From: Mytilus trossulus | Taxonomy: Eukaryota; Mollusca; Bivalvia; Mytilida; Mytilidae | Direction of reading: 5' to 3' | Assembly (NCBI RefSeq): GCF_036588685.1 | Contig: NC_086377.1 | Coordinates: 69,632,283-69,696,282, forward strand | Length of the DNA stretch: 64,000 nucleotides | Shown: one piece after another, positions 1 to 10,247 of the stretch | How the letters are laid out: every line of letters starts with the position of its first letter | Numbering within the stretch: the first letter of the stretch is position 1 | The notes under the pieces: model-generated | Told to the model about the DNA's origin: nothing | The model's input: the letters and a program-made list of their open reading frames with translations, nothing else | Databases searched by the model: none | Translations under genes and position numbers: made by a program

Positions 1-201
1 TTTAGCAATGGCGACCATGTTTGTTGATAGATCAAAACCTTGGATACAATTTATAAACTAGATACCATAAGGAACATTCAGTTAAAGTTTGAAAGTATTT
101 GGCCCAGTAGTTTCAGAGGAGAAGATTCTTGAAATAGTTTACGACGACAGACGACGGACGCCAAGTGATGGCATAAGCTCACTTGGCCCTTCGGGCCAGG
201 T
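1..201 (+). repeat. R1 dispersed repeat, 3' end with GC-rich terminal hairpin
   Basis: This is the 3' part of a family that recurs at 12260-13043, 34850-34996, 43012-43440, 45345-45835 and 63061-63770. The shared text includes the 'cagaggagaagatt' stretch and a 'gacggacgccaag' block. The copy ends in a hairpin at 181-201, GGCCC-TTC-GGGCC with flanking pairs. The 5' end lies outside the window. It is probably non-coding and non-autonomous; no transposase type can be assigned. Confidence 0.7.
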
Positions 202-482
202 TAAATAAAAAGGGTTACCGGCCAGAAATTTAAAGTGAAATTCTGGGCCGGTAACAAGGAAGATGTGGTCACAGCCATGGAACGGTTTACCACATATTCC
301 CTCAGTTCCATGGTGGTTGAACTGTGGCAGGGGGCTGTCTAGTTTAATGCCACTCTGGACACTTCCATAAAGGTACGTATTTAACATGAACTATAAATAC
401 TTTTGACAAAAGTTGGGTTCCAATGGATAAAGGTAACAGGCTGATGTTATATTAAATACGCGCTGATGTTAGTCGTATAATA

Positions 483-632
483 GATATAGGAAGATGTGGT
501 GTGAGTGCCAATGAGACAACTCTCCATCCAAACAACAATTTAAATAGTAAACCATTATAGGTTAAAGTACGGCCTTCAACACGGAGCCTTGGCTCACACC
601 GAACAACAAGCAATAAAGGGCCCCAAAATTAT
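483..632 (+). repeat. R4 dispersed repeat, 5' portion
   Basis: It begins 'ataggaagatgtggtg' and contains 'gccaatgagacaactctc'. The same sequence recurs at 3649-3960, in diverged form at 33905-34240 and 62475-62640, and as tail fragments elsewhere. It has no coding capacity. It is recognised as a repeat only because of its copies in this window. Confidence 0.7.
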
Positions 633-900
633 GTCCATCTACTCTCCGCATACTATATATTCGCATTCAAAATCATCACCTACTGGAAATGTATCGCCCT
701 CTTTACAACATTAGACTGTAAAATATTTAAAAAATTCTAATAAAGATCTTTTTAATTAAAAAAAAACCAAAACAAATAAGTATGCATGCTCATTTTTGTA
801 CCTTAAAGGGTTTATTTCACTTAACGATTTTTTGTTGTTAAATACCACTTTTCGTTAGGTATAACATTGAATTAATCTTATTCATGTTTATTAATTTTAG

Positions 901-3024
901 AAATTGCAAGAAGACCGTAAAATAGATGCGGCCAATATAGAGGTAGTAGATTTTGCAGAGTAAGTAACATGTAGTATAAGTTTCTCAAACTACTGTCCAT
1001 TGTACTTCAGGTTGAATGGGAGCTTAAATGAATTTGATCTTACTCTATCAAAACTTGGTATAATGTTCTCTTATAATATTGAGGAATCGTCACCAGATAT
1101 TAAAAATATCAACAGCAAATATTGTTCTGCCGTAAGTTTTTATCAGATAAAATCCAAAAAAAACGTGTGGAAATTCCTTCATAAATATCCGCGTTTCCTC
1201 CCCTTAAAATGTCAATTAAAAAAATTAAAGATCAAGCACGCATACTGAATGATGTTCTATGTTTATGAATATATATATACACAACTCGTCTAAACATCAA
1301 CCCAACAATGTTAGATCTGTAAATTTGCTTTCGCAAATTTTTGTTTCTTCCCTCGACGGGATTCGAACCCATGCTACTGTGATATCGTGACACCAAATCG
1401 CCTGCACCGCAGCCGTCCCGCTTGACCACACAACCACCTGGGCTACACAAATTTAAAACTTTCGGTGGGCATGTGTTACCTTTCCACGTCAGTTTTAATC
1501 TAGCGGCGTACTACAGTACATGATATATAAGGCATGGAAATGTTCTTGTTACAGATCAGCTTAATTATCTAAAGAATAGGATCCTACAAATTCATGTAAG
1601 ATACAGTCACATAAAATAATTATATGCATAAGTACGTCTGAGTCAGTGACAACTCTACAACAGATTTATCCATCGGATCGCCATCAATGATAGTGATATA
1701 TATATATATATATATACTAGAACACACCCGTGATTTCGCGGGTCCGTGACTGAATCAAAGTATATAACTATGTGCAAGCCTTATTTTAGAATTAGTATTG
1801 TCATCTGTTAAAGTCATGCCGACTTATAAGATACACAGTTTTCTTTGCTTTCAAATCTTTCTGTTTGAACCCGTCGAACTGGAACTTATCAATTATTGGT
1901 AATATTAATTATTTGGAAAACAAATGTTCCTGAAAGGGAGTATTTTTTAATCAACATCATTGTCCTATATTAGTTATAAATAAAGTTGATTTTTTTGATT
2001 CGCTGTTTTACGTCATGCTCACTAACAAATTGAAAACTGTTCCTATACGCCGTTTTTTTTAGTCCACATTTTTTGTGTTCGTATTGTTATCTTAAAAAGT
2101 TTTACTGATTAAAATACTACAATTACAGGTAACAATTTGAAAATTTAGTAGTGTCAACCCTGTAATTATGACCCGTGTATATAGCATATCAATCCTAAAT
2201 ACACCGTTTGGTGGTGCGTCTGTCAGATGCGGAACGTTCAGATAAGGTAATAGGGTGACAGGTGAATATACTATTGGTTTCGGTATCGGACTCGATCCGG
2301 AACTTCTTAATTATTGCCAATATTAATTACGTGGAAAACAAAAGGGCCTGGAGTGGTGTCATTTTTAATCTACACCTTTGTACTATATTAGTTATATATA
2401 AAGTTGAATTCTTAGATTCGTCGTTTTTACGTGATGACGGCTGACAAATTGGACATCGTAATTTTAGTATTATAGATATATTTCGTTTATACAATTTTAA
2501 TATTTCAGAAAACTTGTACTCACTTCAGTAGGCGAATACCCAGTTGATGATGATGTTCTGGATATTTTATATCCAGAACAAGCTTTCCAAGAAAGAAGGG
2601 TAGCACTCGTGATAAAAAAACGGGAAAATTGTTTATGCTGTAGGTAATTTATAAGACCAGTTTTGTAACTACGACGTTAACCAGTGAATTATTAATATAC
2701 CCGTTTTTAATTATTTCTATATAGGTAGTGTATATAATAGTGTCGAGAGTAAAATAATGATTTTTGCAAATGTAGATTTTGTATAATTGTATAATTTTAG
2801 ATTTTTCATTTATTTCAAAGGTAAACTTCTACCGTGTTCTTTTTAAAACCATGCTATAGAAATATTTATTAACACGCACTACTGATCTTTTATTATCAAA
2901 AATTGTTCATAATTAGCGTTAAAAAATCAATATTTATGAATTTTTTTTTTGTAGACCATACTTGAGGAAAACTGAACCCATCAGAACAGATAGATACTGC
3001 AAATTTACATTTAACATACAGTAG
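901..3024 (+). CDS. Probable host gene, last exons (partial, function unknown)
   Basis: Exons read from splice signals are 901-959 (after 'aattttag', before GTAAGT), 1011-1131 (after 'gtacttcag', before GTAAGT), 2509-2643 (after 'tatttcag', before GTAATT) and 2955-3024 (after a T-run and 'gtag', ending at TAG 3022-3024). Exon 901-959 ends with two bases of a codon, which both 1011 and 2509 complete with one base. Exon 2509-2643 ends with two bases, which 2955 completes. Exon 1011-1131 ends on a whole codon, so it cannot join 2509 directly: either a small exon is missing between them or the two are alternative. A 41-nt exon-like block at 1555-1595 has good splice sites but does not fit the phase. 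The product end is acidic then basic, with a Cys-rich CLCC motif and terminal ...KFTFNIQ. No family was recognised. The 5' part lies outside the window. The introns hold a SINE and a Helitron. Confidence 0.5.
1262..1447 (-). repeat. tRNA-derived SINE
   Basis: On the minus strand the head carries an A-box-like TGGTCAAGCGG (complement of 1418-1428) and a B-box GGTTCGAATCC (complement of 1359-1369), spaced as in a tRNA gene with a long arm. It does not fold into a full modern tRNA. A non-tRNA body follows with an 8-bp hairpin at 1321-1340 (AAATTTGC/GCAAATTT) and an AT-rich tail near 1262. This is the expected layout of a tRNA-type SINE in an intron of the host gene. Confidence 0.7.
1717..2476 (-). 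mobile_element. Non-autonomous Helitron, copy 1
   Basis: On the minus strand it starts TCTATAATACTAAAATTACG and ends with the hairpin ACCCGCGAAATCACGGGT, then GTGTT and CTAG. Host A precedes TC and host T follows CTAG, the classic Helitron A/T insertion with no target duplication. Its ends and much of its interior match 22376-23121 and 35160-35903. It lies inside the intron between exons 1131 and 2509 and has no rep or helicase coding. Confidence 0.85.
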
Positions 3025-3206
3025 TTATAATTAAATATAAAGACAGATTCGTTTTATTAGTTTTTGTTGGTTCCTATTTGAAATTTTAACAGAGCTTGTT
3101 TTTTTTCTTTTGAATTGTTTCATTTTGTCATTTTGAAACCTTTACGAATGGGTCAGATTGCTCAATCTTCAAGAACGTAAAGTAGATGGTTTTAGTCGAT
3201 ATAGAA
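3025..3206. other. Putative 3' flank of host gene
   Basis: AT-rich sequence after the TAG stop. No canonical AATAAA is seen close to the stop; 'aattaaatataaag' is the nearest A-rich candidate. Nothing else is recognisable before repeat R5. Confidence 0.3.
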
Positions 3207-3430
3207 AAGAGGGACGAAAGATACCAAAGGGACAGTCAAACTCATAAATCTATAACAAACTGACAACGCCATGTCTAAAAATGAAAAAGACAAACAGAAA
3301 AACAATAGTACACATGACACAACATAGAAAACTAAAGAATAAACAACACGAACCCCACCAAAAACTAGGGGTGATCTCAGGTGCTCCGGAAGGGTAAGCA
3401 GATCCTGCTCCACATGCGTCACCCGTCGTG
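3207..3430 (+). repeat. R5 dispersed repeat
   Basis: It starts 'aagagggacgaaagatacc' and contains 'accccaccaaaaactagg' and 'ctccggaagggtaagcag'. Near-identical copies lie at 11323-11545 (inside the CACTA-type element) and 46817-46940 (truncated). Open frames across it are by-products of the repeat. Confidence 0.75.
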
Positions 3431-3570
3431 TTGCTTATGTGATTACAAATTCGGTAAATAGTCTAATTCGGTAGCTCAAATTCATGAAAGGGAAGGGGAT
3501 TGTAGTTACGACGTGAGGAACATATCCGATATCATTTGTGAAATGGTTATTCCATAACGGTCAACCAACT

Positions 3571-4085
3571 CGTGATGGCTATAAATGCCAACGAGACAAC
3601 ACTCTCCATCCAAAAACAAGTTGTTGTTATAAGTATACTACTTATATAGATATAGGAAGATGTGGTGTGAGTGCCAATGAGACAACTCTCCATCCAAATA
3701 ACAATTTAAAAAGTAAGCCATTAAAGGTTAAAGTACGGCATTCAACATGGAGCCTTGGCTCACACCAAACAACAAGCTACAAAGGGCCCCAAAATTACTA
3801 GTGTAAAACCATTCAAACGGGAAAACCAACGTTCTAATCTATATAAACAAAACGAAAAACGAGAAACACGTATATATTGCATAAACAAACGACAACTACT
3901 GTACATCAGATTCCTGACTTAGGAAAGGTGCAAACATTTGCAGCGGGATTAAATTTTTTAAGTTTATATAAAATCTTCCAATAAGGAAAAAGTAAAAACA
4001 CAAAAATACTGAATTCCGAGGAAAATTCAAAAAGGAAAATCAAAAATCAAAAGGCAAAATCAAAAGTCCAAACCCATTAATCGAA
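3571..4085 (+). repeat. R4 dispersed repeat, longer copy with partial duplication
   Basis: A short diverged piece (3571-3611, 'gccaacgagacaac') is followed by a full R4 start at 3649. The body includes 'accattcaaacgggaaaacc' and 'gacaactactg', and the A-rich tail continues to about 4085 ('aaaatcaaaagtccaaa'). The same tail elements recur at 17900-18230, 34000-34190, 35000-35052 and, reversed, at 37640-37800. Confidence 0.65.
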
Positions 4086-4228
4086 TGGATAACAACTGCT
4101 GATGTTACTGTGTCTTTCAAGTTTATATGCCTACAGAAAGCAAACAGGTCTTTTATCAAGTAACAGTTTTGCCTCTTCATCATCCTTTAATTTATCGCAG
4201 TGTTTTAAGAAATTGTTCTTTATGTGTA

Positions 4229-5029
4229 ATTTCTGTCTTGAAAACACTATGGAGAATACCAAGGGAGGTATTAACAAACAGAAAAATCCCTCTGAAGGAC
4301 CAAATTTTGAAAAAGAAGATGCTAGCATGCAGGAATTTATTTCTTGCAGTGGAACTGTGATTAAGACATAAGAAACTCCATCATTGGGAGAAATATCTTT
4401 TGACTTTAAAATGGATTGTGCATATATTTCAAATGTTTATCCTGAAAAGGAAGGAATAGTCACGCAGTGTTTGGAGGAGTTGGAAAACAAACTCAGAAAG
4501 ATACATCAGGTAGCTACCTTAACATAAGTCTTGGTAAGGTCGATTCGACACAACTTCCAAGTTATATCAGACTAACAGTTAATTTCACACCATCATTGGA
4601 CCAAGGCTCTAATTCGTTTTTTAACGAAAATCTGGATATCATTTAAAGTCAACTCTGTGAACAATTTCTAAATAGACTTGTTGAAATGCGCAAGGAGCAC
4701 CACAAGAGCTTGTTATCCGGCATATCCAACTTGCTTGAGCAAACAGAGCGAATGATAGGTCGTTGAAGTGCAGAAGGAGACGTCTAAAAAGGTTGACATT
4801 CCTAGTAAAGGAAAAGAAAGAGATATGGAATGAACGATATCTGAGGGCTATTAGAAACATGTCTACACCTAGTACCGAGAAACCTGAAACTGAAGCAAAT
4901 ACTATATATAAACTCCAGGATGAGTTACGAGAGTTGAGAGGCTTCCGTGAATCATCCCATCGAGGACGAGGCGGACATCGTTTTAATCGTGGAAGGGGGA
5001 GGGGAGGAAGAAGATTTCCCTCCTTTTAA
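4229..5029 (+). pseudogene. Broken ORF with C-terminal RGG box (ORF1/gag-like, unassigned)
   Basis: A coding-like path runs along + with repeated damage. A first block ends at TAA 4369-4371, and the same frame continues through ...SFDFKMDCAYISNVYPEK.... The frame then shifts near 4510 into a block ending at TAA near 4646, after which a Leu/Glu-rich helical segment (LCEQFLNRLVEMRKEHHKSL) follows. The last block (about 4800-5029) is highly charged and ends in an RGG-box tail (HRGRGGHRFNRGRGRGG) before the stop. The charged coiled region plus RGG tail suggests a nucleic-acid-binding ORF1 or gag-type protein of a retroelement, but no family motif (zinc knuckle, RRM) is visible. The several stops and shifts indicate a relic. 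No partner RT lies downstream. Confidence 0.45.
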
Positions 5030-5039
5030 GTACTAAACA

Positions 5040-5559
5040 GTATCCAACAATATTGAAATGACTATGTACATAACTCATAACTTTTATCGGAAAATATATG
5101 ATTTAACTCAACATCAAATAATACTTTGGAAGATGATAAAACATTTAACGTGTGCCTATACACTTAGTGATTGATGTTTTTTGACAAACAAGTGTGTGAA
5201 TAAAAGTGTAATATCTTATCAGTTCTTGAGTTACGCTTAATTTATAGATAATGGATATATCAGAACACAGAAGGTTAGTTTATCAATGAACCCAATGCAA
5301 TTATGATGATAAACAAATTTTTACAAATATATCTTTATTTAAAGTTGAGAAATAAAGTGGTCAGAATTAATGCATTATAATAAATGCAACGGTTATTATC
5401 GACAAAAGCAATAGTTCATTGCTAATATGTTTCTTATTTCTATTATTTTCATGGTACCATAATTTTACAAATGTTTGGGTTTCATTTCAATCAAACATGT
5501 TTTCTTTTAATTAATTTCAATTTGACTGTTTTTGAAAAATGACTCGTTTCTGGATTTAT
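5040..5559. other. AT-rich intergenic stretch, nothing recognised
   Basis: No coding signal, splice-bounded exon or copy of a local repeat family was seen here. Confidence 0.4.
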
Positions 5560-6840
5560 TCATACTATAAACGACAAGTTTATTTTCCGTTACCGATGAC
5601 AATTATTGGTCAGTAACTAATTACATCGATTACGAATTCGTTCGGGAAGAAATAAACTGTCAAAACCTCACTTTCACATGCGCCGGATAATAATCTTCAT
5701 GATGTTGATGCGATGATTTTTTTTAAGAAAACTAGTAGATATGAGTCAATGCGGCAAAGCTAGCTAATTATTAAAATTATAGATAGTCTTAAGGTTTATG
5801 TACCCTTTTGTAGCCATTTTTGTACGATTTTTTCAAACCTCAATTGTATCAAAACTACAGATATAATGAATAATAGAGATAGGCCATTTAGTACATATTT
5901 AAAGGGGAAACTTGATGAAAAGCATTATTTTTTACTGTTTAATTGCATTTCATAGAAAAAGAGGACTTTGTGGCAAATAAATCAAGATTTTTATAGAAAA
6001 TCCACAGCCTTTAATACAGAGATTTTTGTTATAAAATGTGAAACATAAATTACTCACTTGATTTTCTATGATGTGCTAGTGTTTACTTTTTACAAAAAGT
6101 TCCAAGTAACCTGTAAATTCCAAAACACCTCGTGCTGAGTTACTTAAGTCGAGCGCACCCTAAAAGGTGTACTTGATTTTGGCCATATTTATATTTGTTT
6201 TAACCAATAACTTGTTTAAAGGAAATCAATGCTAGCACTGCATGCAATAATCCTATATCTATTAGTCATCAAATTGCCAAATATGAAAGTACAAGGATAA
6301 AGGCTGTGGCTTTTCTATAAAATTCTTGATTTATTTGCCACAAAGTCCTCTTTTTCTATTAAATGCAATGGAACAGTAAAAAAATAATGCTTTGCATCAA
6401 GTTTCCCCTTGGAATATGTACAAACTGGCATATCTCTATTAATCATTATATCTGTAGTTTTGATACAATTAAAGTTTAAAAAGTTCGTACAAAAATGGCT
6501 ACAGAAGGGAACATAAACCTTAATTGAAGATCGTGGATAATACCTGTATGTATGTATGTACTGGTAAATGCCTCCGATGTCCGAAGAACCCCTCGAAAGC
6601 TGCGAGGGTACAGTGGCATCCATGTACACTCCCTAACGGGATTAATGGAGATGTGTCACTAACGTATATTTATACGACAATTACTTTTACAAGGACAATC
6701 AATCACCACCCAATTCAACACAAAGGGAGTGCTGTACGACAAAAAGTTAGTACATGAAGTGACAATTATTTTTTACGTCACACAGGTAATAGGAAATAAA
6801 TTTTGACGTTTACAGGGTAAAATAAATCAACAAAGTATTG
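5560..6840 (+). repeat. R12 repeat, split by the TTAA foldback element
   Basis: The flanks 5560-5740 ('gccggataataatcttca') and 6640-6840 ('acgtcacacaggtaatagg') both have diverged counterparts in the same order at 50670-51075. In this copy the two halves are separated by the foldback element 5793-6519. No coding. Confidence 0.5.
5793..6519. mobile_element. Non-autonomous foldback transposon with about 230-bp TIRs, TTAA target duplication
   Basis: Left arm 5793-6022 and right arm 6292-6519 are inverted copies. Both outer ends read GGTTTATGT then a variable base and CCCTT. TTAA flanks both sides (5789-5792 and 6520-6523), as expected for piggyBac- or Kolobok-type integration. A spacer of about 270 bp separates the arms. 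It has no transposase. An open frame across the right arm is part of the inverted repeat and is not a gene. Confidence 0.75.
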
Positions 6841-7794
6841 TCTAAAATTCACATTAATTTCTATTCTGATTATTTTCTTTGAATTAAAACCGCTTATATC
6901 TACTAAAATACTTTTCCCTAAACTAATTAACTATTGTTCAAAAATCAACTTTGATAACAAAATTTATTTAAAAAAATATCAAAGTTGATCAACTAATTGT
7001 TAAATAGCATAGGATCAGATTCCCCTATGTTACACGTCATCTAATGAGATGCAGATTTTATAGCTATTCTTATCTCTGAAAACCCGGATGTTGCGGACAA
7101 ACACTCAGCATGATTGTATTACTTTAACTTATAACATGTACAGCAGTAATGCATATCAATTTGTAAAATTGGAAAGTAAACATTTACATTGTGTTTAACT
7201 TTATTAATATATTACAATAAAAATGAATTAACAAAAAATCTAACAAAATGTACAGTTGAATAGATTTTCAGAGTTTTATATTAATAATTAAATGTACTTA
7301 TATTATCAATATTAACAAAAATTTCCTTTTTCTAATTTTCCTCTTTAAAGAACAGATTTTGCTTTATTTTTCATTGTTATATTTTTACTTGCTGGAAATG
7401 TAAACCAATTTACAGTCCATACTATTATAATGAATAAGTTTCACAATAAGTTGGTCCAATATAATATACAAAATAAAACAAAAATCATAAATAATACACC
7501 AATACACAACTTATTGAGTTGACCACTGATGAAGCCGGACTCAGGGATCTTTTCCCCAAACAAGGCAGAAACACCGGGCCTAACATTCATGCTCAGTGGT
7601 GAGTTCGGATGGGCTATTTAAATACTTTACAACAATTTTTGCACTTTGGTATGTTGAAAATGTTTTCCAGCGCTATTAGGTGCTGTTGAAACCATTTTGA
7701 TATGATATTGCAAATTTTACATGTTTTTGTACTATATTTCATCAATCATGTTAATAGATATCTCAAACTAAAATCAAAATTAATTTCTATCCCG
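6841..7794. other. AT-rich intergenic stretch
   Basis: The only structure seen is a small perfect inverted repeat, ATCAACTTTGATA (6944-6956) with its complement at 6977-6989. No coding or local repeat family was recognised. Confidence 0.4.
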
Positions 7795-9290
7795 TTTTTA
7801 TACGACCGCAAAATTTGAAAAAATTTTCGTCGTATATTGCTATCACGTTGGCGTCGTCGTCTGCGTCGTCGTCGTCCGAATACTTTTAGTTTTCGCACTC
7901 TAACTTTAGTAAAAGTGAATAGAAATCTAAGAAATTTTAACACAAGGTTTATGACCACAAAAGGAAGGTTGGTATTGATTTTGGGAGTTTTGGTCCCAAC
8001 ATTTTAGGAATTAGGGGCCAAAAAGGGCCCAAATAAGCATTTTCTTGGTTTTCGCGCTATAACTTTAGTTTAAGTTAATAGAAATCTATGAAATTTTGAC
8101 ACAAGGTTTATGACCACAAAAGAAAGGTTGGGATTGATTATGGGAGTTTTGGTTTCAACAGTTTAGGAATAAGGGACCACAAAAGGGCCCAAATAAGCAT
8201 TATTCTTTGTTTTCGCACAATAACTTTAGTTTAAGTTAATAGAAATCAATGAAATTTAAACACAATGTTTATGACCACAAAAGGAAGATTGGTATTGATT
8301 TTGGGAGTTTAGGTCCCAACAGTTTAGGAATTAGGGGCCAATAAGGGACCCAAATAAGCATTTTTCTTGGATTTCGCACCATAACTTTAGTATAAGTAAA
8401 TAGAAATCTATGAAATTTAAACACAAGGTTTATGACCATAAAAGGAAGGTTGGTATTGATTTTGGGAGTTTTGGTCCTAACAGTTTAGGAAAAAGGGGCC
8501 CAAAGGGTCCAAAATTAAACTTTGTTTGATTTCATCAAGAATTGAATAATTGGGGTTCTTTGATATGTGGAATCTAACTGTGTATGTAGATTCTTAATTT
8601 TTGGTCCCATTTTCAAATTGGTCTACATTAAGGACCAAAGGGTCCAAAATTAAACTTAGTTTGATTTTGACAAAAAATTAATCGGTTGGGTTCTTTGATA
8701 TGCTGAATCAAAAAATGTATTTAGATTCTTGATTATTGGCCCAGTTTTCAAGTTGGTCCAAATCGGGGTCCAAAATTAAACATTGTTTGATTTCATTAAA
8801 AATTGAATAAATGGGGTTCTTTGATATGCCAAATCTAACTGTGTATGTAGATTCTTCATTTTTGGTCCTGTTTTCAAATTGGTCTGCATTAAAGTCCAAA
8901 GGGTCCAAAATTAAACTTAGTTTGATTTTAACAAAAATTGAAATTTTGGGGTTCTTCGATATGCTGAATCCAAACATGTACTTAGATTTTTGATTATGGG
9001 CCCAGTTTTCAAGTTGGTCCAAATCAGGATCTAAAATATTATATTAAGTATTGTGCAATAGCAAGTCTTTTCAATTGCACAGTATTGCACAATGGCAAGA
9101 AATATCTAATTGCACAATATTGTGAAATAGCAATATTTTTTTTTAATTAGAGTTATCTTTCTTTGTCCAGAATAGTAAGCAAGAAATATCTAATTGCCCA
9201 ATATTGTGAAATAGCAATATTATTTTTTAATTGGAGTTATCTTTCTTTGTCCAGAATCAACTCAAATCTTTGTTAATATTCACTTTTTAC
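7795..9290 (+). repeat. R8 composite tandem repeat block
   Basis: It opens with 'tacgaccgcaaaatttg' and a CGT-rich microsatellite (about 7850-7880). Four units of about 155-165 bp follow (about 7885-8510), each with 'ataactttag', 'gtttatgacca' and 'gattttgggagtt'. A second array (about 8510-9040) has units containing 'ttaaact', 'ggggttctttgatatg' and 'ggtccaaa'. Two copies of an 'atatctaattgc' unit close the block (9060-9260). Units are too diverged and too long to be a CRISPR array, and there are no unique spacers. Confidence 0.7.
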
Positions 9291-10244
9291 TCCCAACTGA
9301 TAAATTAAAATAATCTTTACCATTCAGTGATAACAAGCAGTTTTTTTACATCTTAATATTTTATGATGTATGTAAATGAGTAGTTATTGTTGCAAACTTC
9401 ATTAGAAATTTAATTGAGATTAATTTGGAATAAGGGAAAGGGGGATGTGATTAAAAAAATTGGGTTAAATTTTCTCAATTGAAATGAAAAATTTTGACAT
9501 AATTTTTTTTTTGAGAGGATTAATATTCAACAGCATAGTGAATTGCTCTTAGAGAAAACAAAAATTTTAACTTCATTAGAACACATTCATTCTGTGTCAG
9601 AAACCTATGCTGTGTCAACTATTTAATCACAATCCAAATTTAGAGCTGAATCAAGCTATTTTTATTTATTTTTTACAGTGAGGGAAAAGTTGTTCATTTT
9701 GCAGTTACAAAAACGTTGCAAATGCGAAAAATGCATTGCGGCAGATATAGGTTTTTTAACGTGACGTTCCTACAGAGTCCCTACTTATGTAGCACTGACA
9801 TGTTGAACTCTGAACTTCTTGTGATGGCAGCCAACCGCTGAAAAGATCTTCTTCGTCAACTGTTCTGGTTTTAGCGAATCATGAAAAAGATAATGCAATC
9901 TTGGAAATGCAGTTTGTTACACACCCTGCAAAGTTAGAAGGAAGAACCAGCTTATCAAACTGAAAACCAACGCATTTGGCCCATGTGGTCAACAAATCAA
10001 GATGACAGTGGCTGTCCATGTCAAAGATGGATTTTCAAACATGTGTTTTTGAATACATAATCCTGCTACACAATCCATCGTACAAATAGTCTCTGCAAAC
10101 GGGCCTCACATCATCGTCTCTTTTTACTGTAAAATTAAAAATAAAATGGTAATAAATTAATAGGTTTTCAATAATTTAAGATACAGTTTATAACTCAACA
10201 ACGACTGCTTTTGAAAACGTATTTGGGGAAAGCTTGTGTTATCG
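9291..10244. other. Intergenic, no supported gene
   Basis: AT-rich. The part at 9690-10120 is less AT-rich and reads as short broken frames on +, but no domain or splice-bounded exon could be defended. Confidence 0.35.
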
Positions 10245-10247
10245 TTA

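Noticed and set aside
1359..1428. A functional tRNA gene on minus
   Set aside because: A- and B-boxes are present but the arms do not form a full cloverleaf and a SINE-type body and tail follow.
3192..3422. Hydrophobic minus-strand ORF that could be a small membrane protein
   Set aside because: The same frame appears in the R5 copy at 11.3 kb, so it follows from the repeat.
6315..6629. 104-codon open frame on minus
   Set aside because: It lies across the foldback arm; its mirrored copy in the left arm is broken, and it has no domain.
8708..9022. 104-codon minus-strand ORF with internal repeats
   Set aside because: Product of the R8 tandem array.
7885..9040. Regular tandem units that might suggest a CRISPR-like array
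   Set aside because: Units are 120-165 bp, diverged along their whole length and without unique spacers; the genome is animal.
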